DNA of 37,029 bases from Deltaproteobacteria bacterium (GCA_002687015.1 NYZB01000093.1:1-37029); one strand, 5' to 3'; positions 20,808 through 30,466 are shown, numbered from the stretch's first letter. Notes: generated by a model from the sequence alone, not told the origin. A program made the numbers and translations.

Positions 20808-21245
20808 ATGGCAATCAAGTTCCCCTCCGTGGAGTTCTTTCAGGAGCTGGCGAATCGCATGCAAGGCAATGCCGCAGAGTTCGAGAAGCTGGGCTTCTGC
20901 GACACCGTCATGGCGGTCAAGGTGGACGGAGGCGATCCCCACCTCTACGGCCTGACCTTCTCGTGCTTCGACTGCACCGACGTCCGGGAGCTCGGGGGCG
21001 CCGACGAGCTCGAGCTCGACTTCACCCTGGTGGCACCTCTCGCGCTCTGGCGGGAGATGTTCGAGTCGATCCAGAAGTCGGGCATTCCGGAGCCCGCCTA
21101 CACACTGAACAGCCTCTCCCACGTCGGAGATCGCATGGCGGTCGTCTACGACGATCCCGAGGGGCACGACAAGTTCTACCGCTTCATGGCCACCATCCAG
21201 GCCTTCGTGAACCAGGCCTCCGACCTCGACATCGAGTGGGCCTGA
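20808..21245 (+). CDS. SCP2 sterol-binding-domain-like small protein
   Basis: MAIKFPSVEFFQELANRMQGNAAEFEKLGFCDTVMAVKV...GDRMAVVYDDPEGHDKFYRFMATIQAFVNQASDLDIEWA; SCP2-like layout, tentative. Confidence 0.55.
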   Translation: MAIKFPSVEFFQELANRMQGNAAEFEKLGFCDTVMAVKVDGGDPHLYGLTFSCFDCTDVRELGGADELELDFTLVAPLALWREMFESIQKSGIPEPAYTLNSLSHVGDRMAVVYDDPEGHDKFYRFMATIQAFVNQASDLDIEWA

Positions 21246-21272
21246 GAGCCGCACGAGAGAAGGAGACGAGAG

Positions 21273-22403
21273 ATGAGCTACTACGGATCCACCGACTACT
21301 CGTACAACTCGGATTTCAACCTGCGGGTCCGGGACATGAAGAAGGGAAACCTCGACTTCGGGTGGCTCGACGACGCCCGTGACAAGGTCGAGGTCCGGCG
21401 CCAGGACCCGCGCCGCGGCCTGATGCTGCAAGACATCGAAGTCGGGGACTACGCCATCGAGAACACTCCCGAGGTGGTGCGGGAGAATCGGGGGCTCGCC
21501 CCGCGCGGCGCGATCCTGGCCGAAGGCAGCGACCAGCCGGATCTCGGTCCGACGCTCAACAAGAAGAGCGACGTCTGGGGCTACCGCGTGCAGAGCTACT
21601 GGGAGGAGGCCATGAGCCGCCAGTGGAACGTGACCACCGACGTTCCCTGGCAGGACATGGACAAGTACGAGATCCCCGAGGAGATCGAGTTCGCGTTCTG
21701 CCAGCTCTGCACGCTGCTCTCGGAAGTGGAGATGATCGCCACCGACCTGCCGTCGAAGTGGAGTCATCACATGAACAGCCAGTTCCAGGAGGTGAAGGGC
21801 TTCATCGCCACGCAGTGCATCGACGAGGCGAGGCATGCCGAGGTCTTCCGCAAGCGCGCGCTGGCCAACGGCGTGGGCCTGCTGCGCGCCAGTGTTCGCG
21901 GCGAGCACGCACTGAAGGGGATCCTCGAGGCCGACAGCTACAGCGAAGGGAGTGTCTTCCTGCACGTCCTGGGCGAGGGCTTCATCCTGACCCTCTTCCG
22001 CTCCAGCGAGTTCATCTCGCCCACGCCGGTGGAGCAGCGCATGTTCCAGCTGGTGATGCAGGACGAGGCGCGGCACGTCTCCTACGGCCTGCAGCACCTG
22101 AAGTACCTGATGGACGAGTGCCCCGAAGCCCGGCCGCAGATCAACGGCTTCCTCGACGAGGCCGAGCGGCACCTGACCGGCCTCTTCAATCCCGATCAGC
22201 TCGAATCGATGATCGTGCTCGGGGGCAAGGGCACCAGCCCCGAGTGCATCAAGCGAGGCGTCGAGACGGTGGGGGCCTTCCAGGGCAAGCAGATCCAGGA
22301 GTACTTCCACCGGGCCGAGCGCGCGGGGCTTCCGGAGCGCAGGGAGCGGAGCCCGCTTCTCGAGCTCCAGCAGCGGATGCTCACGGCGATCCAGGCGGTC
22401 TAG
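21273..22403 (+). CDS. Ferritin-like diiron oxygenase-type protein, ligand set intact
   Basis: 376 aa; LCTLLSEVEMIATDLPSKW, CIDEARHAEVFRKRA, LGEGFILTLF, MQDEARHVSYGLQHL: two EX2H (EARH) motifs plus partner glutamates. Confidence 0.8.
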   Translation: MSYYGSTDYSYNSDFNLRVRDMKKGNLDFGWLDDARDKVEVRRQDPRRGLMLQDIEVGDYAIENTPEVVRENRGLAPRGAILAEGSDQPDLGPTLNKKSDVWGYRVQSYWEEAMSRQWNVTTDVPWQDMDKYEIPEEIEFAFCQLCTLLSEVEMIATDLPSKWSHHMNSQFQEVKGFIATQCIDEARHAEVFRKRALANGVGLLRASVRGEHALKGILEADSYSEGSVFLHVLGEGFILTLFRSSEFISPTPVEQRMFQLVMQDEARHVSYGLQHLKYLMDECPEARPQINGFLDEAERHLTGLFNPDQLESMIVLGGKGTSPECIKRGVETVGAFQGKQIQEYFHRAERAGLPERRERSPLLELQQRMLTAIQAV

Positions 22404-22433
22404 GAAGGCGAGAGAGGGAAGAGGAGAGGACGA

Positions 22434-23533
22434 TGGCGTACTACGCACGCGACGACTTTTTCAACAATCCGGAGGTCCTCGAGCGCTCGGTCGAGATCTT
22501 CAAGGGCAAGCTGGACATCGGGTGGAAGAACCTCGACATCGAGAGGGTGAAGTGCCGGCCCAGTGATCCGCGGCGGGGCCTCACCTTCGACGATACGAAC
22601 GTCGGCTCCTACGGCTGGGACCAGATCCCCGAGAAGATCCGACACAACTACTCCATGGCGCCGCGGGGCGCCGTCCAGCCTCCCGGGCTCCCGCACCTGG
22701 GCTACGACATCAACCGCAAGAGCGAGGTGTGGGCCGACAACGCTCCCGCGCTCTACGAGGAGTCCAAGGCCAGGCACTGGATCCCCACCCGGGAGGTTCC
22801 CTGGGATGCGGTGGAGCAGCTCGGCCACTCCGACGAGCTCGAGCGTGGGCTGGCCCAGCTCTGCACGGATCTCACCTGCATGGCCACGGCACTCGGCGAC
22901 ATCCCGTCGAAGTGGGTCTGGCACATCAACCAGGAGCTCCTGGAGCTCAAGATGTTCCAGTGTGCGCAGATGTTCGATGCCGCCCAGCTGGCCGACGTCT
23001 TCCGCAAGCGGGCCATCGCCGGGGGCACGGGCCTGGGGCGCGACCACGCGCCGCTTGGCGAGCTGCTGAAGTGCGTGCTCGACGCGGGGAGCTTCCCCTG
23101 CGCTTCGGCCTCCACCCACATCCTGCTCGCGGGGCTCATGCAGGTCCTGCTTCGGCACATGGGCGCCTGCTCGCCCAACGCGGCCGATGAGACGATCGCG
23201 CGCTTTGGCGTGCAGGATGTCTCGCGCTCGATCGCGTATGGCGTGGAGCACATGCGATCCCTGCTGAAGGAGCGCCCCCACGAGAGCACGGGCCTCCGGG
23301 GGCATCTCGACGAGGTCGAGAACGCCCTGGTCGGGTACCTGGCTTCGCCCATGCTCTTCTCGGCGCTGGCTCTCGTGACGGCAGGGGGTCGCGAGAAGGC
23401 GGCCGAGGCCGTGCCGCAGGTGACCGCCCTCTACCGGAAGTTCGCCGACGAGCATCTGGAGAGACGCGAAGCCGCGGGTATCGGGAGTGAGACGAGCCCG
23501 CTGCAGGCCTTCGTGAGCGAGCTCGAAGCCTGA
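22434..23533 (+). CDS. Paralogue of the preceding diiron protein lacking iron ligands (pseudo-diiron subunit)
   Basis: 366 aa, homologous along its length (DPRRGL, APRGA, SEVW, REVPWD, DIPSKW, VFRKRAIA) but DEARHAEVF is DAAQLADVF and QDEARHVSYG is QDVSRSIAYG. Confidence 0.8.
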
Positions 23534-23560
23534 GGGCGAAGCGCGGGGGCGGGTAGCTGC

Positions 23561-23579
23561 CGCGGAAGGCCCTTCCGCG
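23561..23579. terminator. Hairpin between convergent genes, candidate terminator
   Basis: CGCGGAAGG-C-CCTTCCGCG, 9-bp perfect arms, no U-tract. Confidence 0.35.
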
Positions 23580-23602
23580 CTTGATATCCTATTGGACGGG
23601 CT

Positions 23603-23983
23603 CTACTCGCCGAGCCCGCGGACCTCCGCCACCTTAACCTTCACCGCATTCTGGATCGGGGGCAGCGTCAGCCCCTTCTTGTCGATGTCGGCTGCGAGCA
23701 GGTCGTAGACCGGCCCCTCCTTCGAGAGCTCGACCGTGCCCTTGAACTGGAATCCCTGGAACTTCTCGGGCCGGCAAACGTAGACCGACACCTGCTTGTT
23801 CTCCGCGAGATTGGCCCGCGTGCCGGGGCTCATGATGTCGGCAAAGGCCAGATGGTCGTCGTCGACCACCAGGATCGAGCCCTTCGGACTGACGTTGGGC
23901 TGGCCCTCGCTCGAGGCCGTGGCGACGTAGCAGAGGCCCACCTCCGCGATGAGGCTCTTGTGGGTGTCTTCGATCATTCCCAT
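23603..23983 (-). CDS. Pyridoxamine 5'-phosphate oxidase-family (FMN/F420-binding split barrel) protein
   Basis: LCYVATASSEGQPNVSPKGSILVVDDDHLAFADIMSPGTRANLAENKQVSVYV. Confidence 0.85.
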   Translation of the reverse strand: MGMIEDTHKSLIAEVGLCYVATASSEGQPNVSPKGSILVVDDDHLAFADIMSPGTRANLAENKQVSVYVCRPEKFQGFQFKGTVELSKEGPVYDLLAADIDKKGLTLPPIQNAVKVKVAEVRGLGE

Positions 23984-24100
23984 TGCGATCTCCTTCGATT
24001 GGCCTCGGATCGTGGCACAGGGCAGGTCCTTCGCCCATGCCCGGCTCGGGATCTCCTGTGGCGGCGGGTGGCCCGCGTGAGGCGCGAGAGCGCCCGGCGC

Positions 24101-24910
24101 CTATCCGCGCACACCGCCCGCGATCATCCACAGCCCTTGCGCGCGGTAGACCGTCGGCTCGAACCCGGCCTCGACCAGGAGCGCCCGCAGCTCGTCCTCG
24201 GCGAAGAGGTGGACGCCGAGGAGCCCACCGAGATCTGCGGCGAGACGCCCCGCAAGGCCCGCCGGACGCCGGAACACTCCCAGGGAGATCCGCCCCCTGG
24301 CCCTCAGTACACGGTGGAGCTCTCCGAGCACGCGGCGGACATCCGGAAACAGGTGCAACGCGCCACAGCAGTTGGCCGCGTCGAGCGAAGCCTCTCGGAA
24401 GGGCAGGGCGTGGGCGTCCCCATGGAGGTAGGTGAGGTTCTCGAGGCGCTGTTCCCGCGCGAGGGCGCTCGCCCGGAGGAGCATGGGCCATGCGACGTCC
24501 AGCCCGACCACCTCTCGATCGCTCTCTCCCAGGGCGAGACGTCGAGCAAATAGACCCGGACCGCAGGCGAGGTCGAGCACCGTGCGGGCAGGCCCGGCGT
24601 CGACGATGTGCGCGACCAGGGAGATCTCCTCCTCGAGACGGATCTGCGCGGTCCACGCGAAGAACGGGCTGCTACGCCAGGCCTTCCCCTCGTAGATCCG
24701 GACCAGGGGTTCCCACTCCATGAGTCGCTGCAACGGCCCTCTCGGTCCGCTCACACCGGGCAGGAAGTCGATCACCCCGTCCACCTCGGGGATCTCGCGA
24801 TCGCAGCCGCTGCAGGTGAAGTGCCGGGTCTCGCCCGTGCGAGGCTCTCGAGGAGCGGTGCGAAGCTCGCCCCCGCAGTCGGGACAACGGATCCAATCCT
24901 CGATCGCCAT
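24101..24910 (-). CDS. Class I SAM-dependent methyltransferase with N-terminal zinc-ribbon
   Basis: CPDCGGEL...CSGCDREIPEVDGVIDFLPG; VLDLACGPGLFARRLA; LHGDAHALPFREASLDAANCCGALHLFPD. Confidence 0.88.
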   Translation of the reverse strand: MAIEDWIRCPDCGGELRTAPREPRTGETRHFTCSGCDREIPEVDGVIDFLPGVSGPRGPLQRLMEWEPLVRIYEGKAWRSSPFFAWTAQIRLEEEISLVAHIVDAGPARTVLDLACGPGLFARRLALGESDREVVGLDVAWPMLLRASALAREQRLENLTYLHGDAHALPFREASLDAANCCGALHLFPDVRRVLGELHRVLRARGRISLGVFRRPAGLAGRLAADLGGLLGVHLFAEDELRALLVEAGFEPTVYRAQGLWMIAGGVRG

Positions 24911-25000
24911 GGGACGCCTCCCTCTCCGCTACCGGTCTCGGCTTGCTACAGTATATGAGCTAATGCTCGCCTTTTCGGCTCGCGTTCGGGAGGCCAACGG

Positions 25001-25618
25001 GTGGGACAGGAATCGAGGGGAAGCAGCCGGAGGACACCCGTTCAGCAGCGCTCGCGGGAGACGGTGGAGGTCATCCTGGAGGCCACTGCTCAGGTTCTGG
25101 TGGAGCGCGGCTTCGAGGGCGCGAGCACGAATCGGATCGCCCGGCGCGCGGGTGTGAGCATTGGCTCGCTCTACCAGTACTTCCCGAACAAAGAGGCGTT
25201 GGTCTCCGCCCTGATCGAGCGCCACCTCGCCGAAAGCGTGGCACTGCTTCCGCGCGAACTCAAAGAAACGGCCGACCTGCCGCTTCGGGCGGCGGTTCGC
25301 CTGGCAATCGACTTCGGGATCGCCGCGCATCGGGCGAATCCGGAGCTGCATCAGGTCCTGACGGAACAGATCCCGAGACTCCTCGCCAGGGAGGCCCAGA
25401 CGCAGTGGACGCGGACACTCCACGCCCTCGTCCACGACTACCTGGAAAGACACCGCGCCGAGGTCCGGCCGAGGAACCTGCGAATCGCCGCCTTCCTGCT
25501 GGCTCAGGCGGTCGAGGCGGCGACCCACGGAGCCGTCGTCCACTATCCGGAGTACCTCGTCGGAGACGAGCTGGCCGACGAGCTGGTCGAGCTCGCGCTT
25601 CGCTACCTCGAGGAGTAG
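25001..25618 (+). CDS. TetR/AcrR family regulator
   Basis: GTG start; QQRSRETVEVILEATAQVLVERGFEGASTNRIARRAGVSIGSLYQYFPNKEALV. Confidence 0.93.
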   Translation: MGQESRGSSRRTPVQQRSRETVEVILEATAQVLVERGFEGASTNRIARRAGVSIGSLYQYFPNKEALVSALIERHLAESVALLPRELKETADLPLRAAVRLAIDFGIAAHRANPELHQVLTEQIPRLLAREAQTQWTRTLHALVHDYLERHRAEVRPRNLRIAAFLLAQAVEAATHGAVVHYPEYLVGDELADELVELALRYLEE

Positions 25619-25804
25619 GGCCGAATTGGGGCACCGGAGCGCCCCAGCGGTGCGTCGCCGTGCCCTTGGTCGGCTCTTCCCCCCGGCGCGTGCTCCGTGC
25701 TACGATACAAAACAAGCGTTTCGGAAACCGTCTCGCCCAGGAAACGTCCCGGCTGGATGATCCGAAGATCGGCTGATCCGGCAAGACGATTCGCCGAGCC
25801 CCCC

Positions 25805-26461
25805 ATGCCCAAGATCGTCGATCGCGATGTCCAGCGCGAAGAGGTGCTGCTGGCGACGTGGCGCAGGATCGCCCGCCATGGCGCGGCCGGCGTCACCATC
25901 CGGGGGATTGCGGAAGAGGCCGGCGTCTCGACGGGCTTCATCACGCACTACTTCCGGGACAAGGACGAGGTGCTGGCTGCCGCGCTCCAGCTCTGCAACG
26001 AGCGCGTCTCGGAGCGTGTGGCTGCCCGCGGGCAGGGGCTCGCGGGCATGGCCGCTTTGCGCGCACTGATCGATGCGGTCTTGCCCCTCGACGAGGAGCG
26101 CTTTCTCACCTGGCAGATCTGGCTCAGCTTCTGGGGCCGGTCCGGAGTCGGCGAGCCGCTGCGCCGCGAACAGCGCCGCGGTCGCGAGTCGTGGCGCGGG
26201 GCCCTGCACCGCGTGCTCGGCGAGGCCCACCGTGCGGGTGAGATCCGTCCCGACCTCGACCCATCCTACGAGGCCGAGCGGCTCATCGTGCTGGTCGGCG
26301 GCATCGGCCTGCAGAGCCAGATGCAGCGCCCGCGCTCGTTCCGGCGCAGAGCCTGGTCCTACGTCGAAGCCCACCTCGACGGCCTGATGGGCCCGGCGCC
26401 CCGCTCGGGGGCGGCTCTCCCTGCGGACTCGGATACCACCGTGACAGGAGGATCACCATGA
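25805..26461 (+). CDS. TetR/BetI-like regulator
   Basis: MPKIVDRDVQREEVLLATWRRIARHGAAGVTIRGIAEEAGVSTGFITHYFRDKDEVLAAAL; stop overlaps next start (ATGA). Confidence 0.9.
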   Translation: MPKIVDRDVQREEVLLATWRRIARHGAAGVTIRGIAEEAGVSTGFITHYFRDKDEVLAAALQLCNERVSERVAARGQGLAGMAALRALIDAVLPLDEERFLTWQIWLSFWGRSGVGEPLRREQRRGRESWRGALHRVLGEAHRAGEIRPDLDPSYEAERLIVLVGGIGLQSQMQRPRSFRRRAWSYVEAHLDGLMGPAPRSGAALPADSDTTVTGGSP

Positions 26462-27402
26462 AGCGCGAGTTCCCTTTCCCCGCCTACCCGAACGGCTGGT
26501 TCGCGATCGCCTACGGCGATGAGGTCGCGGTCGGCAGCGTCAGCCCGGTGGAGTACTTCGGCCGGGAGCTCGTCGTCTTCCGGGGCGAGGACGGCGGCGT
26601 GAGGGTGCTCGATGCGCATTGTCCCCACCTGGGAGCCCATCTGGGCTACGGGGGAAGGGTGGTGGAGGACTCCGTGCGCTGTCCCTTCCACGCCTGGCGC
26701 TTCGGCGACGGAGGCAACTGCGTGGAGATCCCCTACGCGAAGCGCATTCCCAAGAAGGCGAAGGTTCGCGCCTGGGAGGTTTGCGAGCAGAACGGCCTGA
26801 TCTTCATCTGGCACCACGCCGAAGGCCTCGCACCCGAGAAGAGCATCCCCGTCATCGAGGAGTACGGCCCCGAGGGCCGGGGCGACTACGTACGCGCGCG
26901 CTGGGTGGTCAAGAGCCGGATGTACGACATGGGCGAGAACCCGGTCGATGCCCAGCACTTCAAGTACCTGCACGGAGGCGTCGCGCCGGATTTCCGGCAG
27001 GTCGGGGATGGCCGGGGAGGGATCCGCAACGAGGCGGATCTCGGCATGCCGACTCCGCGTGGGGACGTCAGAGGGTCGATCACGAGCGAATCCTACGGGC
27101 CGGGCTTTGGCATCGTGCACGTCCGAGGAGTGCGCCACACGATCATCGTGATGGCCAATACCCCGACCGATGAGGAGCACGTCGAAGTCCGGTTCGGGTA
27201 CCTGCAACCTCCCACCGACGACCCGAAGCTCCAGCGCCTGGGTGATGCGATGATCGAGGAGCTCAAGCGGCAGCTGGAGGCGGATATCCCGATCTGGGAG
27301 CACAAGCAGTACCTGACCGAACCGCTGCTCCTGCCCGAAGACGGTCCCATCGCCGAATATCGGAGGAAGGCGAGGAGACACTACACGGGCGAGTTCTTCT
27401 GA
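26458..27402 (+). CDS. Rieske [2Fe-2S] non-haem iron oxygenase, catalytic subunit
   Basis: CPHLGAHLGYGG...VRCPFHAW (CXH..CX2H) and catalytic GENPVDAQHFKYLHG. Confidence 0.92.
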   Translation: MKREFPFPAYPNGWFAIAYGDEVAVGSVSPVEYFGRELVVFRGEDGGVRVLDAHCPHLGAHLGYGGRVVEDSVRCPFHAWRFGDGGNCVEIPYAKRIPKKAKVRAWEVCEQNGLIFIWHHAEGLAPEKSIPVIEEYGPEGRGDYVRARWVVKSRMYDMGENPVDAQHFKYLHGGVAPDFRQVGDGRGGIRNEADLGMPTPRGDVRGSITSESYGPGFGIVHVRGVRHTIIVMANTPTDEEHVEVRFGYLQPPTDDPKLQRLGDAMIEELKRQLEADIPIWEHKQYLTEPLLLPEDGPIAEYRRKARRHYTGEFF

Positions 27403-27448
27403 TGACGCAGGGTCTGGGCATTTCGCAGGGCCCGCGGAGGACGGAACG

Positions 27449-28633
27449 ATGATCGAGATCGACTTTCCGATATTCGACGCAGACAACCACTACTACGAGA
27501 CGCGGGACTGCTTCACGCGCTACATCGAGCCGAAGTACCGCGACAAGGCGGTGCACGTGGTCCAGGATGCCAACGGCCAGGATCGGGTCATGGTGGGGGA
27601 CAAGCCCTTCAAGTTCCTCACCGGGCTCTTCTTCGAAGAGGTCGTCAAGCCCGGCAAGCTCCGCGAGATGCTGCGCGGTATGGGCAAGTCGAACCAAAGG
27701 AGCGAAGGGACGGTGGAGCCCGTACAGCGCGAGTACGTGAACCGCGACGCGCGGCTCGCGATGATGGACAAGCAGGGTGTCCAGGCCTGCTTCATGTTTC
27801 CGACCCTCGCCGTGTGCCTCGAGGAGGACATGAAGGACGACCCCGAGCAGCTCTACGCGAACGTCCACTCCTTCAACCGCTGGGTCGACGAGGAGTGGAA
27901 CTTCAACTGCCGGGATCGGATCTACGCGCCGCCGGTGCTGTCACTCCGCGATCTCGACAGCGCAGTACAGGAGCTCGAGTGGGTCTTGGCACGCGGCGCG
28001 CGGGTCATCGCGCTCCGGCCAGGCCCGGCCTACGGCCGGTCGCCGGCGGATCCCTACTTCGATCCCTTCTGGGCCCTTGCCAACGAGGCGGGCGTGACGG
28101 TCCTCTACCACATCGGCGAGTCCGGCTACAACGCCATGATGAGCGTCCACTGGGGAGAGAAGGCATACCCGACTTCCCACCGTCAGTCGGCCTTCCAGTG
28201 GACCAACTTCTATGGGGACCGGCCGATCATGGACACGATCTCGGCCCTGATCTTCCACAACCTCTTCGGGCGATTCCCGAAGCTGCGCATCGCCAGTGTG
28301 GAGAACGGTGGGTACTGGGCGCCGTACCTCGTGAAGGCCATGGACAAGATGGGCGGCATGGGGCGCAACGGCCCCTGGATCGGTGGGCGCATCACCGAGA
28401 AACCGAGCGCGATCTTTCGTCGGCACGTCTTCGTGATGCCGCATCACGAAGAGGACTTCGCCGGGCTGGCTCGGGAGATCGGCGCCTCGCAGGTGCTCTT
28501 CGGCTCCGATTTCCCGCACGCCGAGGGCATGGCGGAGCCGCGCCAGTTCGTGGACTCGATTGCAGAGCTGCCTCGGGACGAGATCCGCATGATCATGGGA
28601 GAGAATGCGAGAGGGCTCGTAGCCGAGGCCTGA
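27449..28633 (+). CDS. Amidohydrolase family (amidohydrolase_2/ACMSD-like) #1
   Basis: IFDADNHYYE, LYHIGESGYNAMM, HNLFGRFPKLRIASVENGGYW, LFGSDFPHAEGMAEP. Confidence 0.9.
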   Translation: MIEIDFPIFDADNHYYETRDCFTRYIEPKYRDKAVHVVQDANGQDRVMVGDKPFKFLTGLFFEEVVKPGKLREMLRGMGKSNQRSEGTVEPVQREYVNRDARLAMMDKQGVQACFMFPTLAVCLEEDMKDDPEQLYANVHSFNRWVDEEWNFNCRDRIYAPPVLSLRDLDSAVQELEWVLARGARVIALRPGPAYGRSPADPYFDPFWALANEAGVTVLYHIGESGYNAMMSVHWGEKAYPTSHRQSAFQWTNFYGDRPIMDTISALIFHNLFGRFPKLRIASVENGGYWAPYLVKAMDKMGGMGRNGPWIGGRITEKPSAIFRRHVFVMPHHEEDFAGLAREIGASQVLFGSDFPHAEGMAEPRQFVDSIAELPRDEIRMIMGENARGLVAEA

Positions 28634-28666
28634 GGCAAGACCCCACTGGGGAGAGGAGGCGAGACC

Positions 28667-29752
28667 ATGGTTCGGGAACGCATCATTTCAGCGGACTCCC
28701 ACGTGACGATTCGCGACGAGGCCGTGCTCGAGCATCTTGCGAGGAAGTACCACGGCGCCTACCAGGAGGCCCGCACGGCCCATCTGATGCGCATGGCAAA
28801 GCGCGCCAGGCGAGACGAATCCGACGAAGGGCTCCCGATCGCTCAAGCGGAGCGGCCCTGGGAGGCCGCGGGCCGCCCCGGCGAGCACGACTCCGCCGAG
28901 CGGCTGAAGGACATGGACATCGACGGAATCGAAGCCGAGCTCCTCTACTCCGACATCGAGGCCGGCAGCGCCTTCAACGGCCTCGAGGAGGGGGGACGGC
29001 TGGCCGCGTTTCGCGCCTTCAACGATGCTGCTCTCGGCTTCGCCGCTGCCGATCCGAAGCGGCTCCTGATCGTGTACCTGATCCCGATCGTCGATATCGA
29101 CGAAGCGGTTGGCGAGGTGGAGCGGCTCGCAGGGGAGGGCGCCCGCGCTCTCATGCTGCCGGCCTATCCAGGAGCGGTGGGCTTGCCGCCGTACTTCGAT
29201 GCGCGTTACGACCGCCTCTGGGCCGCGATCGAAGAGACGGGCATCCCGATCAGCCAACACGTCGGAGCCAATGAGGCGCTGTGGCAGATCTACGGCTACG
29301 ACTCCACGCAGGCCAAGGGCGTCTTCCAGTCGTTGCCCCCGATCTTCATGGCCGAGATCCTGGCCAACTGGATCGTCGGTGGTGTCTTCGAGCGCTTCCC
29401 GAAGCTGCGCGTCGTTCTCGTGGAGTCCGGGCTGGGTTGGATCCCATATTTCATCGAGCGGCTCGACACGATGCAGCGTCGCCACGGCTGGGACCACTAC
29501 GAGATGATCCGCGAGGCTCCGAGCCACTACTGGCAGCGCAACATGATGGCGACCTTCGAGGAGGACACCTACGGGATCAGTCAGCGCCATCGCCTGGGAA
29601 TCGACAACCTGATGTGGGCGACCGACTACCCCCATCCGGACTGTACCTGGCCCGAATCGCAGAAGGTCCTCGAGACGCATTTCGAGGGAGTCCCCTCGGA
29701 AGAGGCGCGTCAGATCATCGGAGGCAACGCGGCGCGCATCTATCGCCTCTGA
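28667..29752 (+). CDS. Amidohydrolase family (amidohydrolase_2/ACMSD-like) #2
   Basis: ISADSHVTIRDE, PISQHVGANE, GGVFERFPKLRVVLVESGLGWIPYFIERLD, MWATDYPHPDCTWP. Confidence 0.92.
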   Translation: MVRERIISADSHVTIRDEAVLEHLARKYHGAYQEARTAHLMRMAKRARRDESDEGLPIAQAERPWEAAGRPGEHDSAERLKDMDIDGIEAELLYSDIEAGSAFNGLEEGGRLAAFRAFNDAALGFAAADPKRLLIVYLIPIVDIDEAVGEVERLAGEGARALMLPAYPGAVGLPPYFDARYDRLWAAIEETGIPISQHVGANEALWQIYGYDSTQAKGVFQSLPPIFMAEILANWIVGGVFERFPKLRVVLVESGLGWIPYFIERLDTMQRRHGWDHYEMIREAPSHYWQRNMMATFEEDTYGISQRHRLGIDNLMWATDYPHPDCTWPESQKVLETHFEGVPSEEARQIIGGNAARIYRL

Positions 29753-29794
29753 ACCTCGCGTCGGCCGGCATCGCCCTCGTCGGGGAGGCGGAGG

Positions 29795-30466
29795 TCAGGG
29801 AGTGGCGTCCCCGCCCTCCAACACGATGGCCCTCACCGCGTCGAGCAGGGTCTGCTTCAGCCCGGCCGCCTGCTTGCGAAGCAGGGGCGGCCGCGACGCA
29901 CTCAATGTGATCCAGGCTCCGAGTGTCAGAGTCAGCAGCTGATAGGATCTGGCGCTGCAGGCCGCGGGGGAGCAGTCGGGCCGGGCCCGCTGGATGATGG
30001 CCGCGTAGGATCGATGCAGCCAGCGGTACCACTCGTCGCGCAGGGCGCGTTGCTCCGGATGCCGGGCCCAATACGCGAGGCTCTCGAAGAAGTACCCGTC
30101 CGCCCCTTGCATGATGAAGCCCAGGTGCAACGCAATGCTCTCCTCGAGCTGCGCCATCGGATCTGCATGGGGGTCGTCCAGGATTGCCGAGATGGCCTCT
30201 CCCATCTGTGCCAGGGATCGGCCGAAGCAGGCGGCGACCAGCTCGTCCTTGGTCGGGAAGTAGTGTCGAAGCGTGCTCTGGGAGATGCCGACCTGCTTCG
30301 CCACGGCTTCCTGGGACAGGGCCGAAAACCCCTTGCTCGTGACGATCTCGACGGCGGCATCGAGAATCGCCCCGAGAGTGCGCTCTCCCTTCGGCGAACG
30401 CGCCGAGGGAAGACGGGGGTCGGGAGTGCGCCAGCCTTCCTTCTCGCTCTTCTGGTCGCGTGCCAC
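29795..30466 (-). CDS. TetR/AcrR family regulator
   Basis: GAILDAAVEIVTSKGFSALSQEAVAKQVGISQSTLRHYFPTKDELVAACF. Confidence 0.93.
   Translation of the reverse strand: MARDQKSEKEGWRTPDPRLPSARSPKGERTLGAILDAAVEIVTSKGFSALSQEAVAKQVGISQSTLRHYFPTKDELVAACFGRSLAQMGEAISAILDDPHADPMAQLEESIALHLGFIMQGADGYFFESLAYWARHPEQRALRDEWYRWLHRSYAAIIQRARPDCSPAACSARSYQLLTLTLGAWITLSASRPPLLRKQAAGLKQTLLDAVRAIVLEGGDATP

Noticed and set aside
24957-24968. GAGC-TAAT-GCTC palindrome between methyltransferase and TetR genes
   Set aside because: Only 4-bp arms; too weak to call an operator, although the location is suitable.
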